56,896 bases of DNA from a virus. Within the stretch, counting starts at the first letter, position 1. Each line of letters starts with the position of its first letter. The position numbers were made by a program, and so were the translations under genes. This document shows positions 51,443-56,896 of this stretch, in pieces. Location of the stretch: the IMG/VR virus record IMGVR_UViG_3300024346_000078, positions 1-56,896 of that record. One strand, written 5' to 3'. The notes under the pieces were generated by a model. It saw nothing but the letters and a program-made list of their open reading frames with translations. It was not told where the DNA came from and ran no database searches.

Positions 51443-51607
51443 ATGCATCAATCACTAGACGAGTTGCCAAAGAAGCACAGAGCAATCGCGCTGGCACTCA
51501 CATCAAAAGGAATCCCAATCTGGGATGGACTACCTGAAGCAGTCATCAAGTCACTATATGACAACGGGTACAAGATTAAACGGAGACGCCGTGCGAACAA
51601 AAAATGA
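51443..51607 (+). CDS. 54-residue basic protein
   Basis: ATG 6 nt behind the -10 box, so leaderless. MHQSLDELPKKHRAIALALT then KGIPIWDGLPEAVIKSLYDNG and a basic tail (KIKRRRRANKK). Its end overlaps the next gene's GTG by 17 nt in another frame. No family recognised. Confidence 0.65.
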   Translation: MHQSLDELPKKHRAIALALTSKGIPIWDGLPEAVIKSLYDNGYKIKRRRRANKK

Positions 51608-51935
51608 GACCGTCGCTAGCCGACCAGCCAAAGCCGCCAAGATACCGCCAGAGCAAATCGAACATGTGTTCGCCTACTGGCGCGAAATCATGGTCAAGGC
51701 TAACCGCGCTATCCTCTCACCAGAGCGGCGAGACCTCATCGGTTCAGCCATCCACGACTACACCTTAGAGGGAGTACTAGAAGCCATCAGAGGATGTTCT
51801 TTGTCTCCTTTCCATATGGGGGCGAACAAGCAACGCAAACGCTACGACTCGTTAGATTTAATCCTTAGGAACACTGACACCATTGAACGGTTCCTTCAGA
51901 TAGCAGAGGAGAACCCTTATGTTGAGCCCTTTTAA
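51591..51935 (+). CDS. Conserved-looking phage replication-associated protein
   Basis: 114 aa from GTG 51591 behind GGAGACGCC; an earlier ATG at 51525 lies in the previous gene. EHVFAYWREIMVKANRAILSPERRDLIGSAIHDYTLEGVLEAIRGCSLSPFHMGANKQRKRYDSLDLILRNTDTIERFL is a domain seen at the C-terminus of actinophage replication proteins (SPFHMG then YDSLxLILR). Probably helps load or organise the replisome. Confidence 0.7.
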   Translation: MRTKNETVASRPAKAAKIPPEQIEHVFAYWREIMVKANRAILSPERRDLIGSAIHDYTLEGVLEAIRGCSLSPFHMGANKQRKRYDSLDLILRNTDTIERFLQIAEENPYVEPF

Positions 51936-51940
51936 TGTAG

Positions 51941-51955
51941 ACGGTGGCGGAAAGC
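51941..51955 (+). repeat. Dispersed repeat copy 9
   Basis: ACGGTGGCGGAAAGC, 1 nt before the GTG start of the next gene. Confidence 0.7.
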
Positions 51956-51956
51956 C

Positions 51957-52043
51957 GTGATTGACTTACTGTGTATCGCTATTTTCGCTTTGGCTTTCAT
52001 GGCTTTGGGTGGCTGGATAGAGCGGAGTACTAGGCGTGACTAA
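51957..52043 (+). CDS. 28-residue membrane protein
   Basis: GTG start immediately after repeat copy 9. MIDLLCIAIFALAFMALGGW is one membrane helix; tail IERSTRRD. The stop overlaps the start of the next gene. Confidence 0.5.
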   Translation: MIDLLCIAIFALAFMALGGWIERSTRRD

Positions 52044-52458
52044 AGAAGAACTCAAGTCACTGGTTGACAGGGTGCATGCGAACTGGAACATCCAGCCTTT
52101 GCCTGCCCAGTTGCAAACCATCTACAAGGCTTGGTTCACCCTGCTAGAACCTTTCACAATTGAACTAGCAGACAGTATCATCACGCAACTAGCCAAAGAA
52201 GACTCATGGGCACCCAGACCAGGCACAGTCTACAACCGCTGCAAAGAAGCCTTAGACCCCAACCCGCCACCCAATGTACATTACGCATGGGAGCAATATA
52301 GAAGCCTTGCCGCACAACTAGACACAGGCGTCTGGCAAGAAACCGACATGCACCCAGTCCTGCGCAACACAATCAACATAATCGGCGGCTACCACCTACA
52401 CACCAACGCCGACCGAGAACACTTCACACAAATCTATATGAAAGAAATGAATCAGTGA
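52036..52458 (+). CDS. G39P-like helicase loader/inhibitor
   Basis: 140 aa, GTG start overlapping the previous stop. LVDRVHANWNIQPLPAQLQTIYKAWFTLLEPFTIELADSIITQLAKEDSWAPRPGTVYNRCKEAL matches the plan of phage G39P loader proteins (N-terminal helical domain, W...L then PPRPG). G39P proteins load the phage replicative helicase. The helicase partner would be the primase-helicase at 22861-24651. A/C-rich codons. Confidence 0.65.
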   Translation: MTKEELKSLVDRVHANWNIQPLPAQLQTIYKAWFTLLEPFTIELADSIITQLAKEDSWAPRPGTVYNRCKEALDPNPPPNVHYAWEQYRSLAAQLDTGVWQETDMHPVLRNTINIIGGYHLHTNADREHFTQIYMKEMNQ

Positions 52459-52730
52459 ACGAAGAACAAGAACGACTCATACACGACAAAGAACTAGAAG
52501 ACCACCTAGAACACGGAACACCCCTACCCCCATACTGGACACTCGCCCCACTATGGTGCTGCAGACAAACCCCAAAACTATGCGGAACACCACAAGCATA
52601 CGAATACCCACAAGGGAATCTATTTCATGACTACCCGCCCGACTACGATACAACACCCTACGAATATGTAGCAGACCCCTACCCCGCAAAAACATTCACC
52701 AAAACAAACAAACTAAGGTCAGACGCATGA
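52455..52730 (+). CDS. Small Cys/Pro/Tyr-rich protein
   Basis: 91 aa, ATGA overlap upstream. PPYWTLAPLWCCRQTPKLCGTP, then YEYPQGNLFHDYPPDYDTTPYEYVADPYP: Pro/Tyr-rich and probably unfolded, with three Cys. Overlaps the next gene by 4 nt. Very A/C-rich codons. Confidence 0.6.
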   Translation: MNEEQERLIHDKELEDHLEHGTPLPPYWTLAPLWCCRQTPKLCGTPQAYEYPQGNLFHDYPPDYDTTPYEYVADPYPAKTFTKTNKLRSDA

Positions 52731-52894
52731 AACGCAACGGACGACCACCCAAACAAGCAACAACAAAAGCAACCCTCACACTAAAAATCGACGCCGAACT
52801 CAAGAATTTGGTGATTTCTTTGGCTGATGGTTACGACATGACGATTACGGAGTATATTCGTACGCTGGTTGAGCGGGATGCCTCGAAGTCCTGA
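52727..52894 (+). CDS. Ribbon-helix-helix protein spanning a composition switch
   Basis: 55 aa. MKRNGRPPKQATTKATLTLK then IDAELKNLVISLADGYDMTITEYIRTLVERD is a small Arc/CopG-like RHH. Its first 25 codons end in A or C; from 52803 on, codons end in T or G. The switch occurs inside the gene. Likely a DNA-binding regulator. Confidence 0.65.
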   Translation: MKRNGRPPKQATTKATLTLKIDAELKNLVISLADGYDMTITEYIRTLVERDASKS

Positions 52895-53219
52895 GCGTGC
52901 TCTTAATTTGGAGCATAACTATAATCTTTTGACGACTGTGCCTGGTTGGTTGAAGAATGAGATTATTGATTTGTGTGAGGCTGAGGGTGTTTCGGTGTCT
53001 CAGTGGGTTTGTTTGACTTTGTTGTCGGGGGTTAGGTCATCTCAGGGTGTGCCTGTTTTGTCTGATGGGCGTCGTTTGCCTGATGCTGCCGAGATTCTGT
53101 CGGAGTATTTTTCGGGGGTTCGTGTTGTTTACCCGTGTGGGCGTACGGATTGTACTCCTGTGATTGTGTCTGTGGCTGGGGTTGATTTTTGTGACCCGTG
53201 TGGGGTTCGGTGTGGTTGA
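52878..53219 (+). CDS. RHH plus zinc-site protein, G/T-rich
   Basis: 113 aa starting MPRSPERALNLEHNYN (52878). VPGWLKNEIIDLCEAEGVSVSQWVCLTLLSG is an RHH-like helix pair, and CGRTDCTPV ... CDPCGVRC a four- to five-Cys cluster. Codons are strongly G/T-rich, opposite to the genes just upstream. Converges with the WhiB operon. Confidence 0.65.
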   Translation: MPRSPERALNLEHNYNLLTTVPGWLKNEIIDLCEAEGVSVSQWVCLTLLSGVRSSQGVPVLSDGRRLPDAAEILSEYFSGVRVVYPCGRTDCTPVIVSVAGVDFCDPCGVRCG

Positions 53220-53220
53220 C

Positions 53221-53526
53221 CTATTTTGGGTACATTTGGGCGATTGATGGTCTGACTGGGGTGATGCCTAGTCGTTTTTGTTCGTTGTGCAACTGGCGTG
53301 ATGTAAACCCTGCCCATACTCCGTGCATGTCTGCTGGTGGGTATTCTAGGGCGTATGCGAGGCATTGGGTTTGTACTGTGCATTCTGCGCAGATGGCTCG
53401 TGCTTGTTTGATGTAGGTGATGTCTTTGTATTCTGTGGGGAACATGAGGTTTGTTTTCCCTTTGCAGTTTGCTCGGCTGCGCCAGTCGCTTGTGTGTATA
53501 TCGGATAAATCTATTTGGTTTGTCAT
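53221..53526 (-). CDS. whiB: WhiB-family regulator (copy 2)
   Basis: 101 aa. SRANCKG, then CAECTVQTQC, the turn GVWAGFTSRQLHNEQKRLG and basic end match the WhiB/Wbl family ([4Fe-4S], four Cys). Its ATG overlaps the stop of the proteasome-like gene by 4 nt, so both are made from one mRNA. With copy 1 the phage has two WhiB proteins that could control different promoters. Confidence 0.92.
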   Translation of the reverse strand: MTNQIDLSDIHTSDWRSRANCKGKTNLMFPTEYKDITYIKQARAICAECTVQTQCLAYALEYPPADMHGVWAGFTSRQLHNEQKRLGITPVRPSIAQMYPK

Positions 53527-54134
53527 TTGGTTAAATCCTGTGTATAGGTCTGAAATGGGGCACCCGTATAGGGGTCGAACTTTGTTGCGACGGTTAATGC
53601 TTTAACAGCAATATTCTTTGCTTGTTGTATTGTGGGTCGTACTTTGGGCTGTAATGCCTGTATCGCACCCAACGCATATGGGGCTCCGCTACCTATAGCA
53701 TAAATACCGTTCGTATCCGAAGTCCATGAATAATCAGACTCAATAATGTAAATAGTTGCGTTAATAACAGCCAGAATGGTTGAACCCTGCTCAGCGACAT
53801 GTTCCTTATCTGCGTCTGGAGGGCTAGAGTATCCCTGCTCATCAAAACAATGTCTCAATGACGGCACAAACTTGTTAGTGATAAACGCATCCAGTTTCTT
53901 ACCCCTCGTCTGAGGAGTCGGAGTCGGAGGCAGGAAACTGTAGTGCAGAATATTAATCGCTCGTACATCCCCCGCTGCACCTAAAAGATACTTACCATTA
54001 ATAGCAATCTTGCTTGTCCCTGCACCCAAAGTCGTTATCTGATAAGCATTACCAGAAGAATCAAAACTAGAGATACGGGAATCAGTACATAAAACAGCAA
54101 AACCATCCCCCTGTATTCCTACTATGGTTGTCAT
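53523..54134 (-). CDS. Proteasome beta/HslV-like N-terminal-threonine peptidase
   Basis: 203 aa. The start MTTIVGIQGDGFAVLCTDSR leaves Thr at the N-terminus after Met removal; Asp at mature position 17 matches the catalytic Asp of 20S beta subunits and HslV. A Lys (GTSKIAI), GAAGD and later AIGSGAPYALGAIQAL (compare HslV AIGSGGPYAQAAARAL) complete the Ntn-hydrolase fold. It should form a self-compartmentalised protease. No unfoldase is seen nearby. Good GAGGG ribosome site. Confidence 0.9.
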   Translation of the reverse strand: MTTIVGIQGDGFAVLCTDSRISSFDSSGNAYQITTLGAGTSKIAINGKYLLGAAGDVRAINILHYSFLPPTPTPQTRGKKLDAFITNKFVPSLRHCFDEQGYSSPPDADKEHVAEQGSTILAVINATIYIIESDYSWTSDTNGIYAIGSGAPYALGAIQALQPKVRPTIQQAKNIAVKALTVATKFDPYTGAPFQTYTQDLTK

Positions 54135-54273
54135 TAGACCCTCTATGTAACTTTCTATCCCTCTCTAGGGACTTTGACCATATTGCGAATCGTGGAGGTT
54201 TATTAAGCCGCCATCGTTCCTTGGTATTGTTACATATAAGTGCTACGCCTGTATAGGGTTGCTCACAAAGTAA

Positions 54274-54453
54274 TTAGTCTAGTTTATTGTTGACAATCTG
54301 TAGTCTGTCTACTTCTTTACGAAGTTTTGATATGAGTAGTGCTGCATCTTCAAGTAACTCAGGAGTCAGGTGTCTTACCTTATTGCCGCTGGTTATCCGC
54401 ATGAAGTATGCAATTGTTGCAAGTTTCTGCTCTACCTGTAACTCAGCACTCAC
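54274..54453 (-). CDS. Small helical protein
   Basis: 59 aa, GTG start (54453) overlapping the previous gene. MSAELQVEQKLATIAYFMRI then LLEDAALLISKLRKEVDRLQIVNNKL: a coiled coil. Last gene of the operon from 56896. Confidence 0.6.
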   Translation of the reverse strand: MSAELQVEQKLATIAYFMRITSGNKVRHLTPELLEDAALLISKLRKEVDRLQIVNNKLD

Positions 54454-54796
54454 TGAAACCTTCAGCAGCAGCAATCTGTGTTGAAAGTGTCTTTACTCGT
54501 GAACCCTTTTTGTGGAGGGTTCCGCCATTCCCTGTAACTTCGCATACGGTGAAAGACTTTTCTTCGTACTTGCGTGTTATCTCGTGCATCTTTGGGTACT
54601 TCTCGCCATCTAGTGATTCAAAGTAATACCGCAATCCACCGAACTTTTCTTTGATTTGAAGGATTTTGTAGTCTGGGTCTACTGCTTTGAGTTCTGTGTG
54701 GCATTCCTCTATGAGGGGATACCAACCTTTGTCGCAGGATATGACTTTCCCGAACGATGATTCCATTCTTCCGAGTATCTCGTTAATAATGTCCAT
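54443..54796 (-). CDS. Conserved phage protein (GWYPLI...KEKFGGLRYY)
   Basis: 117 aa. ISCDKGWYPLIEECHTELKAVDPDYKILQIKEKFGGLRYYFE and VCEVTGNGGTLHKKGSRVKTLS: the motif D-x-GW...P-x-Y-x-x-x-Q-x-KEKFGGLRYY is found in many phage proteins of unknown function, often with a Cys-rich end. Coupled on both sides. Confidence 0.7.
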   Translation of the reverse strand: MDIINEILGRMESSFGKVISCDKGWYPLIEECHTELKAVDPDYKILQIKEKFGGLRYYFESLDGEKYPKMHEITRKYEEKSFTVCEVTGNGGTLHKKGSRVKTLSTQIAAAEGFSEC

Positions 54797-55073
54797 CGTT
54801 ATCCCTTACGAATCCGCTTACTTTGGCTATGGAACGAAGGTAATCATATCCAGTTAAATTAATCCGCCAGCCGTCGCCAACCTTGTTGACAAAGCCGTTC
54901 TTTTCTAGGATTTCCATAGAGCGTATGGCTCTGGAGGGTTTACTGAATTTAGTGGGAAAGCATGCCGCCAGTTCTTCAACAGTGATGAAGGGTTTCTTCC
55001 TTCTCATTGATGCATACAGTAAAGCCGAATGTGTTAGACCATTTGGTTTAAATGGGATTGAGGTTGTACTCAA
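54783..55073 (-). CDS. Winged-helix DNA-binding protein
   Basis: 96 aa, TTG start behind AAGGAC. GLTHSALLYASMRRKKPFITVEELAACFPTKFSKPSRAIRSMEILEKNGFVNKVGDGWRINLTG is a winged helix of MarR/ArsR-like plan. Likely a local regulator. Confidence 0.65.
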   Translation of the reverse strand: MSTTSIPFKPNGLTHSALLYASMRRKKPFITVEELAACFPTKFSKPSRAIRSMEILEKNGFVNKVGDGWRINLTGYDYLRSIAKVSGFVRDNDGHY

Positions 55074-55076
55074 TGT

Positions 55077-55256
55077 CTAGTCCTTAGATTTGTAGTAGCG
55101 ATTGTTCTTGTCATGAACCAGTACAGCATAGCCAGCCTGTAGGTATTCTCCCCAATTTTCGTTCATGTATTTCCACCAATCAAGGCGGTCTTGTTCAGAC
55201 ATGTCTTTCCAGACAGCGAAGTTTTTGCCTACTTCTGGCTCGCTACCAATAGCCAT
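55077..55256 (-). CDS. 59-residue protein
   Basis: MAIGSEPEVGKNFAVWKDMSE then QDRLDWWKYMNENWGEYLQAGYAVLVHDKNNRYY. ATG 55256; acidic and Trp-rich, helical then beta. Stop lies 3 nt before the start of the winged-helix gene. No family recognised. Confidence 0.6.
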   Translation of the reverse strand: MAIGSEPEVGKNFAVWKDMSEQDRLDWWKYMNENWGEYLQAGYAVLVHDKNNRYYKSKD

Positions 55257-55265
55257 TACATCACC

Positions 55266-55889
55266 TTACGAGAATATGGTTGGGATGCTTACAAGAACAA
55301 CAACACCCAAAAGCCATACCACTACTGAGAAGGTTGCTAAATAGGCAACAAGTTTTTTCTCTTTCATCACAGTGGTAATACCTAAAAGAAACAAAGAAAC
55401 AGCAAATAATCCTGTGAGCATCTGAAGTCGATTACTGTGCCTTCCTTCAGTTCCAGACAAATCTGTCCAATACTGACTGCCGTTAAACTGCTCGGTGTAA
55501 GGGTTATACAGTGCATCCATATAAGGCTTACAGTTTGGTAGTTGTTCTTTTGGGTTCTCAATAAAGCAAGGCATCGCAAACTCGTACAACTCGGCAGAGC
55601 CATTGAATGTCTTTATATCCTCATAGATATCATCGGTACTAACACCATCTACAAGTACACGGACTTGCTTGTCTTTCCATACAGAAAGGTCGTCTCGGTA
55701 CTTAACTTCTGATGTAACCCACATTCTGTCTGCTTCAGACAAACTTAACTGATAACTAGAGTTGGCGTCCGAAGACCTTCCCCCATGAAGGGATGATTGA
55801 ATTGCTGCCCATGCGGTAGTGGTAGAAACCAAGCCGAGCATTACGACAATAAACAGGTCGCCTGAGAATTTTTGGATTATCTTGTTCAT
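55266..55889 (-). CDS. Membrane protein, DUF4337-like
   Basis: 207 aa. One N-terminal membrane helix (LFIVVMLGLVSTTTAWAAIQSSLHGGRS), a long soluble helical part with Cys (AMPCFIENPKEQLPNCKPYM) and two C-terminal membrane helices (MLTGLFAVSLFLLGITTV, LATFSVVVWLLGVVVLV). AWAAIQSS ...G resembles DUF4337 proteins, function unknown. ATGA-type overlap with the next gene. Confidence 0.65.
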   Translation of the reverse strand: MNKIIQKFSGDLFIVVMLGLVSTTTAWAAIQSSLHGGRSSDANSSYQLSLSEADRMWVTSEVKYRDDLSVWKDKQVRVLVDGVSTDDIYEDIKTFNGSAELYEFAMPCFIENPKEQLPNCKPYMDALYNPYTEQFNGSQYWTDLSGTEGRHSNRLQMLTGLFAVSLFLLGITTVMKEKKLVAYLATFSVVVWLLGVVVLVSIPTIFS

Positions 55890-56140
55890 TTGTTACTTTC
55901 TGTTTGTTTACGCCATTTGAACATGTTTCGCAAATGCACAAACTGCCACATGCCGAACATTGCAATAAACCCAGGCTTATCAAACACGATTGAGTACACA
56001 AGCCACGGGTACGAATGTAGTGCAACAATCAAATGACCGTACCATTTGTTGTTTCCTACAATGAAACTCCCGCCAACACCGACGAACTCCATCGCAAAGA
56101 GAAGCCAAGTCCATGTTTGTTCACTCACGGGCAGCCTCAT
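55886..56140 (-). CDS. Small membrane protein
   Basis: 84 aa from ATG 56140 (GTG 56161 possible). Three hydrophobic stretches (WTWLLFAMEFVGVGGSFIVG, YGHLIVALHSYPWLVYSIVF, GFIAMFGMWQFVHLRNMF) and a basic end: a small integral membrane protein, PnuC-fragment-like in length of helices but with no proven relation. Confidence 0.6.
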   Translation of the reverse strand: MRLPVSEQTWTWLLFAMEFVGVGGSFIVGNNKWYGHLIVALHSYPWLVYSIVFDKPGFIAMFGMWQFVHLRNMFKWRKQTESNK

Positions 56141-56360
56141 AGGCTCGCATAGCGATATCACTCATGGGATTACTGACAGACAAGCCATGTTCATGAATGA
56201 AAGCCAACGCCCTATAGAGTTCGTCTGCCAAAGAAGATTCCTGTACCCACAAATCCTGCAGGACTCTAATCTCTTTGTCGCTAATCTTTCGTTCTTCCTC
56301 AAGGTCAGCAATCATGTTTGTGAGTACCGTGTATTCAGGGTCTTCCCTACGAATCTTCAT
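56121..56360 (-). CDS. Helical protein, unknown
   Basis: 79 aa starting MKIRREDPEYTVL; the longer frame runs through the phosphoesterase. TNMIADLEEERKISDKEIRVLQDLWVQESSLADELYRALAFIHEHGL: one charged coiled coil. Overlaps the next gene by 20 nt. Confidence 0.6.
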   Translation of the reverse strand: MKIRREDPEYTVLTNMIADLEEERKISDKEIRVLQDLWVQESSLADELYRALAFIHEHGLSVSNPMSDIAMRAYEAARE

Positions 56361-56361
56361 A

Positions 56362-56896
56362 TCAGTTAATGAGATGGAGGTCGCCCCAGCCATCCTCTTC
56401 AATAACAAGCGATAGTGTTCCAGCCCTTGTCTTGACTCCATAGGAATCTTGGAAGTATTCACCGACTGCTGTAAGACTTGGACATACAAACACGACGCGT
56501 CCTTCCTGCTCCTTGACATTCAAGTGGTGATAGTGACCAGTAATGAGCATGTTTGCGTCTGCAACGCCAGGGTGTCCCTTGCCCATAGTTTGGTCTTTCC
56601 ACCAGTTCCAGACAGATTGACCCGCATTGCCGCTTGGCTTTGAGAGGTGTCCGTGTGTAAAGGCAACATTATGACCAGATAAATTTAACGCTACTGAAAG
56701 ACGCTCCAACGGAAGTCGGAAACCGATATGACCGTATGCGCTTGGGTTTGCCGCAAAGATTTCAGCAACCTGCTCAAATACTGCAACATCGTCGTTATCA
56801 CCAGTTGTTGTGAACGCCTTGCCAGCCAGCCCACGGTTTTCGCCGTGATTACCGCCAACTGCAGTCACTGTTATCTTTTCCGATAACGGTGCAATG
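56362..56896 (-). CDS. Metallophosphoesterase (5' partial)
   Basis: The frame continues past the right edge; only about 178 C-terminal residues are seen. GGNHGENRG and the later GHYHHLN are metal-binding parts of the calcineurin-like phosphoesterase fold; VAFTHGHL in the middle carries another His. The first metal motif (GDxH) lies outside the window. A second enzyme of this class next to 26767-27525; the two share little sequence and may differ in substrate. Confidence 0.8.
   Translation of the reverse strand, partial: IAPLSEKITVTAVGGNHGENRGLAGKAFTTTGDNDDVAVFEQVAEIFAANPSAYGHIGFRLPLERLSVALNLSGHNVAFTHGHLSKPSGNAGQSVWNWWKDQTMGKGHPGVADANMLITGHYHHLNVKEQEGRVVFVCPSLTAVGEYFQDSYGVKTRAGTLSLVIEEDGWGDLHLIN

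Noticed and set aside
1-56896. CRISPR array or tRNA genes
   Set aside because: No regularly spaced identical repeats with unique spacers, and no cloverleaf with a T-arm GGTTCGAATC-type word outside coding regions were found by eye; a tRNAscan run would be needed to exclude odd tRNAs.

Overview
This window looks like about 57 kb of a tailed double-stranded DNA phage (Caudoviricetes) of an actinobacterium. An HK97-type major capsid protein, a fragment of the head module, a secreted lysin and dozens of tightly packed small genes show that it is a phage. Two WhiB-like iron-sulfur regulators, a proteasome/HslV-like peptidase, an Rpf-type lysin domain, actinobacterial SOS boxes and promoters that place the start codon 6-8 nt after the -10 box point to an actinobacterial host. 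The moderate GC content (by eye near 45%) would suit a low-GC actinobacterium such as freshwater plankton, but that is inference. Both ends cut through genes. I see no terminase large subunit, portal, tail gene, integrase or DNA polymerase, so those must lie outside the window if present. I found no rRNA, tRNA or CRISPR array.

Layout. (1) 1-4.65 kb, plus strand: end of the head module, with a kinase-like protein cut at the left edge, two small proteins and the major capsid protein, closed by a strong terminator and a possible small RNA. (2) 4.77-9.1 kb, minus strand: class II (B12-dependent) ribonucleotide reductase and accessory proteins. (3) 9.3-11.4 kb, plus: a protein phosphatase and small genes. 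(4) 11.4-15.3 kb, minus: holin-like membrane protein, thermonuclease, a 2OG-oxygenase-like protein with an altered metal site, a DNA methyltransferase and a Lys/Ala-rich protein. (5) 15.4-19.5 kb: a mosaic with an HNH endonuclease, a repeat-bounded pair of A/C-rich genes, an SOS box and several very small genes. (6) 19.5-26 kb, minus: replication and recombination operon (ParB-like, thioredoxin, RuvC-like, HNH, RHH, HTH, primase-helicase, WhiB). (7) 26-35.9 kb: metallophosphoesterase, SSB, DUF932 protein, a two-domain lysin, a SMARCAL1-like helicase and zinc-binding small proteins. (8) 36-52.9 kb, mostly plus: an accessory region of about 35 small genes driven by a repeated promoter family, with a MoxR-type AAA ATPase plus VWA/HEMVH protein pair and an SOS-controlled minus-strand pair in the middle. 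(9) 53.2-56.9 kb, minus: WhiB and proteasome-like peptidase operon, small proteins, membrane proteins and a second metallophosphoesterase cut at the right edge.

How the genes fit together. Ribonucleotide reductase and thioredoxin supply deoxynucleotides; primase-helicase, SSB, RuvC-like resolvase and the annealing helicase copy and repair DNA; the methyltransferase and an Nmad1-like protein suggest modified DNA. The accessory region is expressed from at least 22 promoters whose 17-nt spacer carries a conserved ACACCC word, so one regulator may control them together. A dispersed repeat (CTACGGTGGCGGAAAGC) and GC-rich hairpins (AGTCCCGC ... GCGGGGCT) stud the same intergenic regions. All calls come from reading the sequence; no database search was run.
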